From the NCBI RefSeq assembly GCF_029168945.1, contig NC_083605.1, positions 7,881,280 to 7,945,279 on the forward strand: a stretch of DNA of 64,000 nt, in the 5' to 3' direction. The translations under genes were made by a program, and so were the position numbers. Origin of the DNA: Cannabis sativa (lineage: Eukaryota > Streptophyta > Magnoliopsida > Rosales > Cannabaceae). Shown in pieces: positions 12,096 to 23,635 of this stretch (positions are counted from its first letter, which is position 1; every line of letters starts with the position of its first letter). The notes below the pieces were generated by a model. The model did not search any database. It was given only the letters and a program-made list of their open reading frames with translations, and was not told where the DNA came from.

Positions 12096-12104
12096 TTTAT
12101 TAAA

Positions 12105-12472
12105 TAAAATATGCATATTAAATTACATCAATAGTGATATGCCACCTCTTGTAGTGCTAGTATTGCTATTAGAGCATCTCCAATGGGGGTTGCTCATTGA
12201 AGTGCTCTTGCCACATATATAATATGGTCCATTTTTCAAGACCAATTTTATATGAAGTGTTGCTCAATATAGACAATCGCCTCATGATATTTTTTTTCTT
12301 TTTTTTTTTTAATTAGAAAAAAATTATTTTTTCCTAAGAAATCATTAATTTAATATGATGTGGGACTATAGTGGATAGCTTTTAGAGTTGCCAACTATTG
12401 TAGTATTTTTTAGAGCATTGCCACTGGGCAATAATCAGTGATGTGATAATATTATTTTTAAAATAGATATTA
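12105..12472. other. MITE-like debris with GAGCATCTCCAATGG motif
   Basis: TTA followed by GAGCATCTCCAATGGGGG at about 12171-12191 looks like the start of a Harbinger-type MITE, compare the clear one at 23636-24330. A second TTAGAGCATTGCCACTGGG lies near 12411-12429 in the same orientation, so no matched inverted end is present. Probably decayed or overlapping MITE copies. Confidence 0.3.
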
Positions 12473-13690
12473 GCGGCAAAACTACCCGAACTTAAAATTT
12501 TTTAACACTTAACCACAAAAATCAAAATTTTGATGGCAAAACCTAATAAATCCAGGTTTTGTTTTGCTCTGCACACTTCCATTGAAAAATCTCAGTTAAG
12601 TGCCACATTGGACTGTCCACATGTACACAAATATACACGTGAAAATTTTTTAGTGGTTCACGTAATTTTACTTATTAAAATATTATAAAAAATAAATTAA
12701 AAATTATAAAAATAAATAAATTATAAAAAAAAAATTATTCTTTTCTTTTTTTTTTCTCTTCTTACTTTTTTTTTTCTTCTTTCTTTTTTTTCTTCAAAAA
12801 ACCCTAAATCTCTCTCTCTCTCTTCCTCTCTTGATAATCTCTGTTTCCCTTTACTTGTGCAACGCTGGCGCTGGCGCTGGCGACAGACCAGGAGCTCCAG
12901 CCCACAAAACAAAAATCCCTAAACCACAAAACCTAAGACCCCAATTTCTCTCCTCCCCCCAAGCTCACCCTCAACACCGTTAATGGCGAGTTTCCCACAA
13001 CCACGAGACGAGGGTCATTTCTAGCTTCAATAGCTGTGAAAACTTTAGGAAGTAATGGATCTCCCCTCCCCTGAGTTTTTCAGCTCTTGTCTCTCCTCGG
13101 TCAACGACAGCTAGGTTCGGTCCTCCCAGATCTGAGCGAGCAACAAGATGAGCTGAAGGAGGAGGAAGAAAAGGATGTGTATTCACATTTTTATGAGCTA
13201 TAAGCCCAAATTCGTTTTTTTAATTACTGCCATTGTTGAATTTTTCTTGAGGTTTGATTCTTTGAAGCTTTTGAAGTCAGAGAGTTTAGGATATGAAGTG
13301 GTGATCGTTGTGGGAGGTGGTGGCTGTTGTGGGTGGTAGTGACTGTGGTAGTGTAATAGATTAGAATTTATTTTGTTCAGGGAAAAAAAGAAAATGAAAA
13401 GAAAAAAGAAAAGAAAAATAAAGCTGACAAAAAAAGAAAAAGGAAAAAAAATAATATATTTATTTTTATAATTTTTATATTATTTTTTATAATATTTTAA
13501 TAAGTAATATTACGTGGACCACTAAAAATTAGTCACATGTATATTTGTGTACATATCGACAGTCCAATGTGACACTTAACTGATATTTTTGGATGGAAGT
13601 GTGTAGAGCAGAACGGAACCTGGGTTTAGTGGATTTAGCCCTCAAAATTTTGATTTTTGTGGTTAAGTGTTACGTTCAATAGGTAATAAC
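12473..13690. mobile_element. Third non-autonomous MULE-like element with about 200-bp TIRs
   Basis: Inverted repeats of about 200 bp pair 12505-12715 with 13465-13670. Shared pieces include AACACTTAACCACAAAAATC, ATTGGACTGTC and TACTTATTAAAATATTATAA. The outer right end looks eroded compared with the left, so the limits are approximate and no target duplication is seen. The interior (12720-13380) has a GA/CT-rich, relatively GC-rich patch with short minus-strand frames at 12721-12912 and 12980-13186; these are low complexity and are not called as genes. Confidence 0.6.
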
Positions 13691-14228
13691 AAGTCAATAG
13701 AGTGAATGTGGTACTCAATTATCCCATCTGTAGATGAGTACATGTGGTGAAAATTGAGGATTAAAACCAAAAAGTTTTTAATGGAGCTTAAACTTAAGAA
13801 GTATCTGAAGAGTGGTGAGATACTAAAACTCCACATTTTTGGGCTAGAGGTGGTGTCGCCTCCTATGATAATTAGGAGTATTCTCTAAAGAGTCCATGAA
13901 TAGAAATTTTTACATGTCCATTAACGGTGCAAGAGCAAGACATGCGGTCTCAAGTAAGCATTAGCAAGGGTATGTGTGTTATCACCGGTTTGTACTAAAA
14001 GAATAGTGGTTCAATGCTACGGTAACCAAAATTTCATCAAAGTTTGTGGTACTGCAGTACAAAGGTAAAATTCAAGTTGAAAGATATTTTACCTAATGCA
14101 CCTAAGTAAAACTTCTTAAAAGTATATATTTATTCAATCAAGTGAATGAATGTTATATTTTGATATAAAATTTTGATTGATTAAATGAATGCTACAAGTG
14201 TGTCATACATTTGAATCTAGTGGGGGAT
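13691..14228 (+). mobile_element. 3' non-coding remnant of a copia element with polypurine tract
   Basis: No protein remains. The stretch ends in AGTGGGGGAT directly before TGTTATATT at 14229. This is the same polypurine-tract/LTR layout as the old copia element at 60631-60650. Confidence 0.5.
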
Positions 14229-15140
14229 TGTTATATTATTTAATCATATAATATGTAGATTAAAATGTGGCAATATATATTATTATATGAATAATATATA
14301 TTAAGTGTTTGGTAAATAAATTGTGTAACGTATAATTTATTTAACCTAACATTGTACGTAACCTACACTTTGTAACATAGAGAGGAGTTACAAGGTTAAT
14401 TGCTTTTTTAACTTCTTTTAGTTGATCATATTTTGTGTAATAAAAGAGATGTTGCACAAAATTGATGATATGATTCAAATGTTATGAAATATAATTGTTA
14501 CAAAATATATTAATACTTATTTAAATGAGAGAATTGAGGTGGTGTGTTTGAATTCTAAGTTTAATCATCTAAACACTATAAAAAAAAATTCATTGATGCT
14601 CATTTGGGATGAATTAGTTTCTATCAACAAAGCACTTTGCTAGAAACCCTAAAAGGCTTGATAATTCTGAAAGCTATTTCTCAGAGAGTTCCCTTAGTGC
14701 TTATATATATTCAAGTCATGGTGATCCCCACTAATCTACACTCAAAGTTGTGAGTAAGTGTTTATATATATTCTTCTCTTGTTATATATATGTATTACAT
14801 TGCTTGTGTTGTATTCTTTTTCTTCTACCTTTCATATATATATATATATATGTATATATGCAATATATATAATACTGTGTATATGTGTATTGTAATATAT
14901 ATTAAGTCAATTTCTTATTTTAGTTCTTATATTATTTTACAATAGAGTTATAATGCATTTTAATATTCTTCCATTGTAATAAAATTTCTTACACTTTAGC
15001 TATCACTGAAATGGCAATAGTTGTGAATTTCTCCAAAACTGCTTCTATGGGGCTGAAAAAATTGCCTCCAAAAGCTCATTTTTTGGTAGTAATGAAAATA
15101 AAATGCAAAACAATAAATTATTTACCGTATAATCACGTAA
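14229..15140 (+). mobile_element. Copia-type LTR, start clear, end undetermined
   Basis: It starts TGTTATATTATTTAATC right after a polypurine tract. It contains (TA)n-rich sequence around 14838-14860. The 3' end is not identifiable; the LINE piece beginning near 15140 may have inserted into or next to it. Confidence 0.45.
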
Positions 15141-15389
15141 ATCTCTTAGCTTTTAGTACCTAAGGTGAAATGCCCTAATGCAGTGAATGAATATAGGCCA
15201 ATTGCTTGCTGCAATGTGCTATACAAGACAACAACCAAATTAATATGTTCAAGACTCAAGCATATTTTGCCAGAAATCATTGCTCAGAATCAAGGAGGGT
15301 TTGTAAAAGGGAGGCCAATTGCTCACAACATCATGGTTTGCCAAGATCTAGTGAGACATTATGGAAGGAAATCGATAAAAGCTAACTGT
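15140..15389 (+). pseudogene. Decayed LINE ORF2, part 1 (RT N-terminal part)
   Basis: This reads as the start of the RT domain: [20 protein letters not shown], then [21 protein letters not shown], then [16 protein letters not shown]. It is closely related to the LINE at 25709-30479 (KCPNKVSDFRPISCC, NQGGFIKGR). The 5' end is truncated near 15140. The reading frame is interrupted at 15389 by a CACTA element and resumes at 16522 with [13 protein letters not shown]. The last three bases, TGT (15387-15389), are the left target duplication of that element. Confidence 0.9.
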
Positions 15390-16518
15390 CACTACTACAA
15401 AAATAGTTTTTCCCGACGTTTTTAAACAGTCGTTTAAAGTATTCTCGTTGGTTTCTATAACCGTTGCCTATATGACCGTCGTAAAACGGGAAAAATAGGC
15501 GATGGTTAAAAACCGTCGCAAATGTGAACTTCCCAACGATTTAAAATCTTCGCCTATTACAGGTATATGTGACAGTTTTAAACCGTGCCGTATACTATAG
15601 GTGACGATTTTAAACCGTCGCTTATAGTATAGGGCATGGTTTAAAACCGTCGCCTATCCCCTGTTATAGACGACAATTTTAAACTTTCGGGAATGTAAGA
15701 AAACAAAGAAAAAAAAATACAAATGGCAAAAAATCTGTATTTTCCCCCATTTTTTTCTGCATTAGTTTTATAATTTTACATTAATTAAAATAAAACAACT
15801 AATTAATTTTATTACAATAATAACTAACTTTAAAACATATTAATTTTATACAATTATAAAATAAATATATATAATAAATAAATATATTTATACCGGCTCG
15901 GAGAGAGAGAAAGAGAGAGAGGGAGATGGACGGGAGGTGGTGGTGGTCCGACGTATGAGACGGAGATGAGAGGGACACCGACGGGAGGTGGTGGTGGTCC
16001 AACGTATGCGACGAAGAGGAGAAGGAGACCGACGGGGGGAGGGTGGGTGGAGATCGATGGACGAGAGAGACGAGAAGAAAGGGAGATCGAGAGAGGGAGG
16101 AAGACAGTGATAAGAGAGGAGGGTGATAGTGTGGATGCGTAGGTGGGGTTTTGGAGAGTTACGATTTTCATTTTAGGGTGTGGGAAATGGAGAAAAATAG
16201 GTGAGAAGAAATAGGTGGACATGTGGGAAATAGAAAAGAAGTAGGTGGGCACGTGGAAAATTAAATGTGGCGAGAAGTAGGTAACGATTATTTATTGGGC
16301 TCTTATACCCGACGGTTTTAAACCGTCGCCTATAAGGGCCCAATAGATTTTACGAATTTCAATTAAAATCGTCGCCTATTCCTGTAATTACTATTATAAA
16401 CCATCAGAAATACTAATTTTTCTCGATGGTTTTAAACAGTTACTTAATTTTTTTAGCGACGGTCCCCCCCAAAAAAATATTTTTAGGACTGTCGCGAATT
16501 TTGACTTTTGTAGTAGTG
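15390..16518. mobile_element. Non-autonomous CACTA element in a LINE
   Basis: It starts CACTACTACAAAAA and ends TTTGTAGTAGTG, flanked by the 3-bp duplication TGT (15387-15389 and 16519-16521). Removing it joins the LINE reading frame exactly. The subterminal regions carry many copies of a motif like GGTTTTAAACCGTCGCCTAT on both strands, the expected type of transposase-binding repeat. No transposase. The interior has a GA-rich block with a 51-bp tandem repeat at 15929-16030. The motif differs from that of the large CACTA at 37643, so it is a separate family. Confidence 0.95.
15929..16030. repeat. 51-bp tandem repeat inside a mini-CACTA element
   Basis: Two units at 15929-15979 and 15980-16030 begin GACGGGAGGTGGTGGTGGTC, and a degenerate third begins at 16031. 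They create overlapping low-complexity minus-strand frames that are not genes. Confidence 0.8.
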
Positions 16519-16521
16519 TGT

Positions 16522-18260
16522 ATGATCAAGTTAGATTTACAGAAAGCTTATGATACGATTGAATGTAACTTCGAGAAGAAATCTACATGCCTTCCAATTC
16601 CCAAGTAAATTCATACAGCTGATAATGACTTGTATCAGTACACCTCAGTTCTCATTGCTATTCAACGGATCTCTCCATGGTTTCTTTGATGCAAGAAGAG
16701 GTCTAAGGCAGGGTGACCCGATGTCTCCCCTTCTTTTTGTTTTAGGCCTAGAATATTTATCTAGAATTACGCAAAAAGTACGGAAGAAAGAGGATTTTGG
16801 CTATCATGAAAGATGCTCTAGACTGAAGCTAAATCATCTTTCCTTTGCAGATGATGTACTATTATCCGGCAAAAGAGACTATAAAATCATTTATTTCATG
16901 CTGGAGGGATTGAAATTGTTTTCCAGATCTTCAGGTCTAAATCCCAATCCAAGCGAGTCGGCTATATACTCTAGTGGAATGGACTCTAAAGAAATTCAAA
17001 GAGTGATTGATGCATCGGGGTTTCCTAGAAGTTAGGAACCATTCTGGTACTTGGGTATACTCATTTGTGAAAAAAAGATACCAACAAAGGAATGTAGCAT
17101 TCCTGTTGATAAAATGGCAGCCAAGATTAAAAGTTAGAGTTCGAAGAACCTTTCTTTTGGAGGAAGAGCAATGTTGATCAACTTTGTGCCGCTCACAATA
17201 CATTCATATTGGAATCAGATTATGGTGCTTCCTAAAAAGATACTAAGAGAAATTGTAGCAGTTTGTAAAGTTTTTTGTGGAAAAGCCAAGCATCAACAAC
17301 AGAGGCTAGAGCAGTGGCATGGGACATGATGTGTTATGCAAAAAATGAAGGTGGAATTGGTTTCCAAAACATAATATAGAATGGAACAAAGCACCAATAG
17401 TTAAATATGTGTGGGCTGTAGCAACAAAGAAAAATAATACGTAGGTCAAATGGGAGCATGACGTTTATATAAAAGGTGAATCCTGGTGGGAACACAAATC
17501 TCACCAACAAAGTAGCTGGTACTGAAAAAAAGATTGTAGCTGTCAAAGATGAGGTAAAAATTCTTACTCATATTTGCCTATTTTCGAATGAGAACTATAA
17601 TATATGAAAGGGATATCTATTGTTTCATAACTCTCGAGAAAGAGTGACTTGGCATAATCAAGTTTGGGGTAGATTTAATACTCCCAAGTACAACTTCATC
17701 TATTGGTTAGCCATCTAGGAATGTTGAAAACCAAAGAAAAATTACATAGATTCAATGTATAATTAAAGATGCCAATTGTGTGCTTTGTCAAGCAAAGGAG
17801 GAAACTTTGGAACACTTGTTCTTCCACTGCTGTTTTAGCCAAATGTGTCTTCACCAGATGAAGAGTTGGCTCGGCTGGCAGTCATCCTCTATTTCTTTAG
17901 AGAAGGTGACAAGATGTATTGAAAGAGCAAAGATATCTCGTTTCAAAAAGAAGGTTTATGCAGCAGTTCTAGCTTCTCTATTGTACAATATATGGAGAGC
18001 TAGAAATGGGAGAATTTGGCTAGAAAAAAATGTAAATATAGAAGTTACAATGCATAGAGCAAAGAATAATGTAAAAACTAGAATATTGAGCATATGGCCT
18101 AAGAAAGTTAGCCTAAAAGATATTGAGTGGTATAATTGTTTGTAATAGCGAAATTGATTAGACCATTATGGCCTTCATTGAAGGTGCATGTAATTTGTAA
18201 TTGATATTTGAGTAATGAATACAACTCCTAATTTATCAGAAATAAATAAATAAATAAATA
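16522..18260 (+). pseudogene. Decayed LINE ORF2, part 2, to A-rich tail
   Basis: It continues part 1 after the CACTA insertion. The RT palm is recognisable ([20 protein letters not shown], then LSFADDVLL with the catalytic FADD at about 16846-16857), open to 17035. After that the frame is broken repeatedly. The C-terminal zinc region is readable at 17770-18145 (CVLCQAKEETLEHLFFHC and WYNCL at the end), aligning with the end of the LINE at 25709-30479. No RNase H follows. The tail is (AAAT)n near 18238-18260. No clean target duplication was found, in keeping with an older insertion. Confidence 0.9.
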
Positions 18261-18321
18261 TCTCCAAAAATAAATAGACCACCAAAACTACCTTAAATAT
18301 GTACAAATATAGTAAAAGTTT

Positions 18322-18984
18322 CTACTTGCATTGTATATCTAAAACAATTTTCTTATACATATTAATATTAATAGTGCAATTCATTTCAGAAGATCTCTTC
18401 CTCTTGATCAACTTCATCATGTGAAGTGTCCCATTCATCGTGGCTTTAGCAGTCAAAGTCAAATATCTAGATTCCATGTCATCAACATAAATAGAATTTG
18501 TTGCACCCATTTCAGCTAAGAAACTAATCTTCTTGGTTGACCGAGCTTTGACTTTTCCTTTCTCGACCAAGGCATCACCATTAACTAGGGCAACATAAGT
18601 TCCCCTGTTGAAGAAGCTAACCGAGGTCCTTTCGTAATCGAAATCGCCAAAGTTGGAACTCTTTATGCCAATTTCAGCTTTGAATTTCATATCAATGGTG
18701 TTGTTTAAGCTATTCATACTGAGCTCATCAATAATGATTGATCGAATCCGAAACTTTGGACTGTTGATATGAAATATTGCTACTGAAAACACCAAAATCG
18801 CCACAGTTAGGATAAATACGATTACTGCCACCAAATACAATTGTCTCATGTTTTTCTTGTATTCCAACTCCTTAGAATAATCACGATCGGACTCTATCGA
18901 AGTTGTGTCTTCATCAAAGTCGAATTCATCATCATCATCTTGGGAATGAACTTGTTGATTTTTGGCAGCCATATTTGCATGCAT
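18322..18984 (-). CDS. LEA_2 family membrane protein, paralogue of 8400-8966
   Basis: A single-exon 220-residue protein. The N-terminus (about 1-48) is acidic (QDDDDEFDFDED) and likely cytosolic. One membrane segment lies at about 49-72 (LYLVAVIVFILTVAILVFSV). A LEA_2 domain follows, with SSNFGDFDYERTSVSF and KGKVKARSTKKISF matching positions of the paralogue. The C-terminal cysteines are conserved (MNCTIN and IQCK). Two in-frame ATGs occur: Met1 (18984) in a poor context and Met5 (18972), with A at -3 and G at +4, the better candidate start. It lies 9.4 kb from the paralogue in the same orientation, so the pair looks like an old tandem duplication spread apart by transposons. The exact role is unknown. 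Confidence 0.9.
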   Translation of the reverse strand: MHANMAAKNQQVHSQDDDDEFDFDEDTTSIESDRDYSKELEYKKNMRQLYLVAVIVFILTVAILVFSVAIFHINSPKFRIRSIIIDELSMNSLNNTIDMKFKAEIGIKSSNFGDFDYERTSVSFFNRGTYVALVNGDALVEKGKVKARSTKKISFLAEMGATNSIYVDDMESRYLTLTAKATMNGTLHMMKLIKRKRSSEMNCTININMYKKIVLDIQCK

Positions 18985-19050
18985 GGATATGGATTTAACT
19001 ATAACACTCTTTGATTTTGAGTGTAGAATTAGTATAAAGTACTATATGGC

Positions 19051-19062
19051 GTTTATATAGAG
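19051..19062 (-). promoter_or_regulatory. Probable TATA box of the second LEA_2 gene
   Basis: On the minus strand CTCTATATAAAC reads as a strong plant TATA box 67-78 bp upstream of the first ATG and about 80-90 bp upstream of the favoured second ATG. Confidence 0.6.
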
Positions 19063-19493
19063 AGAAGATTTCACGTAAAGAAAAAGTATATATTAAGGTT
19101 TAATTATCACAATAGAGATGGCTCGTAACTATTTATAGGCTAATTAATGGGACGCGCATTATAATATTTATATATATAATATTATACTAAGCCAAATTTG
19201 AGATGGAAAGTAAAATATTAATTACTAGATTGTGCAAGTGCATGCATAAGGGGGTTTCAACCAACGACTAGTCAAGGGGGTTTCAATGAGCATTAGGTAA
19301 TTGTACGTGTAGATTTAGTCAATGAAAATCATATGTATAATACAATCATCATATTTAATGTAGCTGAAAAGTAATGGAAGCTTGACCTAGTAATTTCTCA
19401 TGTAAAAAAAAAGAGAAGATCAAATTTGAGGAACACGTAAATGAATTTATTGTAATAAACTTCAAAAATATTTTTAATTATGTTATAACATAT
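19063..19493. other. Upstream intergenic DNA of the second LEA_2 gene
   Basis: No gene seen. AT-rich sequence with a short direct repeat of GGGGGTTTCAA near 19250-19285. The region ends at the foldback CACTA-like element. Confidence 0.5.
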
Positions 19494-19496
19494 AAT

Positions 19497-20868
19497 CACT
19501 ACAAAAACTGTTATTTATAGTGACAACTTTTTAGTTATAAATAAATTTTTTGTGACTAAATATGACTTTTAGTCACAACACAAACTTACTTGTGACTAAA
19601 ACATAATATATAGTTACAAATTGTCACAACAAGTATTGTGATTAAAAATACATTTAGTTACAACAAATTGTAATTTTTGTAACTAATACCTTTAATCACA
19701 ATTTTTGTTGTGAGTAAAAGTAAATTTTTTTGAAGTGATCATTAATCGATATTCATATAAAAATAATTTAAATTTATAAAAAAATATGTTAAATTATAAT
19801 ATAAATAGTAGTTTAAAGTAATTTATCTCGATCAGTAATAATAAAATTGCTACTAGAGAAATGAATACATTATATTTGTTCGGTTAGGCTGAATAATAGA
19901 ACAATTTTTTTTAAAAAAATTATTTTTACTCGTTGATTTTTTTTATTTACAACAATAATTTTTAGTAAAAAAAAATAAACTGTTTTTTTTAGTTATTTTA
20001 TAGTTTATTTATATGTATTATAGTTATCAATTGTTATGATTGATGTTATTTTACTGGTTATTTTTTATTGTTTTATAGTTAATTTATAGTTATCGTGACT
20101 TTGAGGTTGATTTCTATTTATTCTTTAGTTTTTTTTTTTTTTTGAGCAAAGTGTATTTTTATAATTTTAAAATTGTACAAGCATATGTAATTTTGTAATT
20201 AATATTTTTAGGCCTTAAAATTATAAATAAAACATGAAAGAAAAATATTTTTAAAGATTCCCTTAATCAAATGTATATTTAATTCTTTTCATTTTAATAA
20301 ATAAAGAAACAACTTAATCTCTTGTCCATTAATTGCTGCATTTTAAGTAACCCAAACATACAATTCAATTAAAAGACTAATTTAATTCAATGATTGAATT
20401 GGATTTAATTTTTTAGGTATAATTGGATTGGATGGGATGATAATTTTTTAAATCCAATTACTAATTAAATTAGATTAGATTAGAAGAAAAATATTTGATT
20501 GAACTGGGTGTCCAATCCTAATATACACTCACTACCAAAAATCTTAGATTGAACAAAACTTGTAACTAAAAGTAAAAAAAAATTGTGACTAATAATTATC
20601 AATTATTATTTTTATATTGTGACTAAAAGATTCGTAACTAAAAGTATTAGTTACAAAAATTACAATTTATTGTGAGTAAATGTGTTTTTAGTCACAATAC
20701 TTGTTGTGAGTAAATTTAAATTAGTCACAACTTGTATATTAAATACTATATATGTTTTAGTCACAAAATAATTAATTTTTTTGTTGTGACTAAAACTCAC
20801 ATTTAGTGATAAAAAAATTTATATTGTGACTATAAAATTATTACTAAATGTAAGTAATTTTAGTAGTG
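19497..20868. mobile_element. Foldback CACTA-like element
   Basis: Outer ends are CACTACAAAAACTG and TTTTAGTAGTG, flanked by AAT on both sides (19494-19496 and 20869-20871). The arms, about 19497-19738 and 20530-20868, are inverted copies with many TTGTGACTAAA / TTAGTCACAA motifs. Each arm itself looks like a complete mini-element: the left ends in TTTGAAGTG, and the right begins CACTACCAAAA. The 790-bp spacer is unrelated AT-rich DNA. Either one foldback element or two opposed mini-elements is possible; the matching outer AAT favours the former. Confidence 0.75.
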
Positions 20869-20871
20869 AAT

Positions 20872-21249
20872 ATATTAATGTGTCACTTTATAATTAATTA
20901 ATTAATTAATAGTTTCTCATTATATTAATTAAATCAAAATATCCTATTTAATATGCACCAATAATATTATAAGAAAATGCTTAGGTAGAGTCATTATAAG
21001 TTAATGATAACCATTCTAAACCTAGGAAAAAATTCCAAAAATTGCCCTTACTTCCAACTTAAGTATCTATAGGTCTAGGGATAAAATGGTCCAAGATCAT
21101 AACCCCCCCTAAACCCATCCAAATATCGCATATGTTTGTCCCACTAAATAAAAGGTTCAAAACTCACCCATGTGACTCTAATGGTTATCCGTCGTATTTT
21201 CCATTGTCGCCGAGTAAAAATCATTAAAATTATAAATTTTACAAGTAAC
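20872..21249. other. Unassigned DNA left of the old copia element
   Basis: No gene recognised. It includes (TTAA)n near 20890-20915 and a C-run near 21104. The old copia coding sequence becomes readable only from about 21250, so its 5' LTR and leader are missing or too decayed to see. Confidence 0.4.
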
Positions 21250-21506
21250 TTACGTGCTTCTTTTGTAAGAAACTTGGGGATGTGAAGAAGTAATGTCCCA
21301 AGTACATCTCATGGCGTATGAAGAAAGGTAGACTTTTTACCTTTGTTTGTTATAAAGTTAGTTTGACTTTTGTACCTGGTAATACATGGTGGGTAGATAC
21401 TGGTGCTACTACTCACACAACTATTTCTATGTAGGCTTACATTTGAAGCCGACTGCCAAATAATGGTATAAGAGGGCAACACAATTTCAGTTGAAGCAAT
21501 TACCAC
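21250..21506 (+). pseudogene. Old copia gag-pol, part A: zinc knuckle and protease
   Basis: It reads TCFFCKKLGDVKK then a stop, then CPKYISWRMKKG, a degraded CCHC knuckle in which the expected His is Asp. The protease motif WWVDTGATTH follows. A second stop lies just after TTISM. The frame resumes beyond the CACTA insertion at 23361 with FRLSFKTNN. This layer is the outermost host of the nested stack. Confidence 0.85.
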
Positions 21507-23357
21507 CACTACTAGATAATTGGGCTTTAGTAACACACATTGAGTAACTCTAAAAGTGTATAGTGACACTTCAACGCGCGTCACTAATGAGGTTGACTAG
21601 AAAAGCAGTTTTTTGTGACACTCCACACGTGTCACTGAAACCTTTTGCATTCACTCATTGCGCGTCACTGTAAGCATTTAGAGTCAGACTGAAAAAGTAA
21701 CATCAACCCACAAAAAGTGTCACTAAATCTTTTTTTTTCCTTTTTCTTTAATTTTTATTTTTATTTTAGAGATATAGTGACATAAAAGAATCACTATCTT
21801 ATTTTTTTTTTAAAAAAAATATCTATTTAATTTTTTAATTTTGATTTTATACATTATAAAAATTATAAATAGTAATTTAATTAATTGTATATGAATACTA
21901 TTAAATTTAAGAATTATAAATACTATTATAATAATTAATATAAATCTGATATATATTAGAAAATTTACCAATAATAGGAGATTACTATTTTTTTTCCACT
22001 TTTACATTTTAATTTTATGCTTTTTATTTTTATAAAACTTATTTTACATAATCACCTCTAAATAAATATTTTATAATCAATTTTAAATTTTCTTCATAAA
22101 TTTACTAAAAATTACAAAATAATCACTAAAAATTACAAAATAATCACAATAACATACAATAGTGTAAACTAAATACAAATCCCTAAATCAAATTCTATCA
22201 AACAAATAGAAACTCATATTAGTTATACATCAATCCAAGATAAACTAAATATTAAAAAATAAAAAATAAATAAAATCAGATGTATGAACAATACACAGTT
22301 CCTTATCTCTTTGTCTCTCCCTCTTGACTTAAAATAAAAAACCCTAAGAATACACTATTTATATGAACCAAATCGGTGTTAACCATGAACCCAGAACTGC
22401 AGTGCACCACAAACAACAAATCATCGTCGACCACCATCTCGAAATGCCAAACGTAACTCCGAAGATCCACCGACGAGATTCAAACACCTAGATCCTAGAT
22501 AGATTCAAACAGTTTTCACATTTAAAGAGAGAGAAACAAAAAAAAAATACCGATTGAAAAGAGAGATCGTCGGAGGCCATTTGGCCGTGTGGTCGCACGA
22601 GTTCGCCGGAGGAGAGACGGTTCGTCTTAGGATTGACGAGTTCGCTGCCTGTTGACGAGTTCGCTACCTGCGTCTTTGCACGAGAGAAACGACCAACATT
22701 TGGCCTTTGGTCGCTTCTTGAAAAAATAGAGAGGGAGAGAGCGGCTGAATGTAGATTAGGGTTTTTTTTTAAGTCAAGAGAGAGACAAAGAGCTATATAT
22801 ATATAAAATATTAATTTTAAATTTTTATATCAGATTTTTTTTATACTTTATATTTAAGATAATAAAAAAAATAATATTTACTTATTTTTTTAAATTAAAA
22901 AAATATTTACTTATTATTTCTTTCAAAAAAAAATTAATATAGGAATATATTAATTTTTTTATTTACTTATTACTTTCTTTATTATTATTTTATTAATATT
23001 TATTATATATAGTTGTACATATTTTTTTTTTAATGAAAGTATTTAGCTACTTTTTTTTTGGATAGATTAAAAGATTTTTTTAATACATAATATAGTGACG
23101 CGCCAAGTGTGTTGGGAGTATGTTTATCCAATCACGTTTGGCGTGTCACTGTAAGCCAATATAAATTATAAAAAAAATAATATAAATTATGGGAGTTACT
23201 CTTTAGTGACACCTCATATTTTTAGTTACATGCATTATGGGACACTAACACTGAATTTGTAGTCATTTTGTGCGTGTCACTAAAACTCACCTTTAAATTT
23301 TTAGTGACCCATATTTTTGTGTGTGTCACTAAAACCCAATTTTATAGTCATTTTGTG
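21507..23357. mobile_element. Non-autonomous CACTA-like element in the old copia
   Basis: It starts CACTACTAGATAATTGGG. The right end, read inverted, is CACAAAATGACTATAAAATTGGG, so the termini share the ACTA and ATTGGG core. The flanking 3-bp duplication is CAC (21504-21506 and 23358-23360). Deleting it restores the copia frame across EAITT / FRLSF, which confirms the limits. Subterminal repeats are variants of TAGTGACAC and GTGTCACTAA. There is no transposase. The interior has a GC-richer patch at 22380-22760 flanked by inverted CTTGACTTAAAA-like sequence, with no recognised protein. Confidence 0.85.
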
Positions 23358-23360
23358 CAC

Positions 23361-23635
23361 ATTTAGATTATCTTTTAAGACTAATAATTTTATTGAATTA
23401 AATGGAAGTTATGTAGTACCGTCATTTAGACAAAATTTTATAGTTATTCTTGTTCATTTTAGACTAATAATTTAGTCTCCTTTTAATTCTACTTAGTTAC
23501 GATTGGTTCTTTAATTGATAAACTACATATGATTAATACAATTACTTCATATAATGAAACCTTACAAACAACATCAAAAGGTACAAAACAAAATTATCAA
23601 ATCAGAATTACATTACCTTATGGCACTAACACTTA
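23361..23635 (+). pseudogene. Old copia gag-pol, part B: protease end to pre-integrase
   Basis: This contains FRLSFKTNNFIELNGSYV then VPSFRQNF, the hallmark after the copia protease, and farther on YNETLQTTSKGTK, which leads into the GAG-pre-integrase segment. The frame contains stops. It is cut at 23635 by a MITE, and the integrase follows on the other side. Confidence 0.8.

Noticed and set aside
12721..13186. Two minus-strand frames rich in Lys/Arg/Glu as a gene
   Set aside because: Low-complexity CT tracts inside a MULE-like element; no domain.
15854..16252. 132-codon proline/serine-rich frame on the minus strand
   Set aside because: Produced by GA-rich tandem repeats inside a mini-CACTA; no family features.
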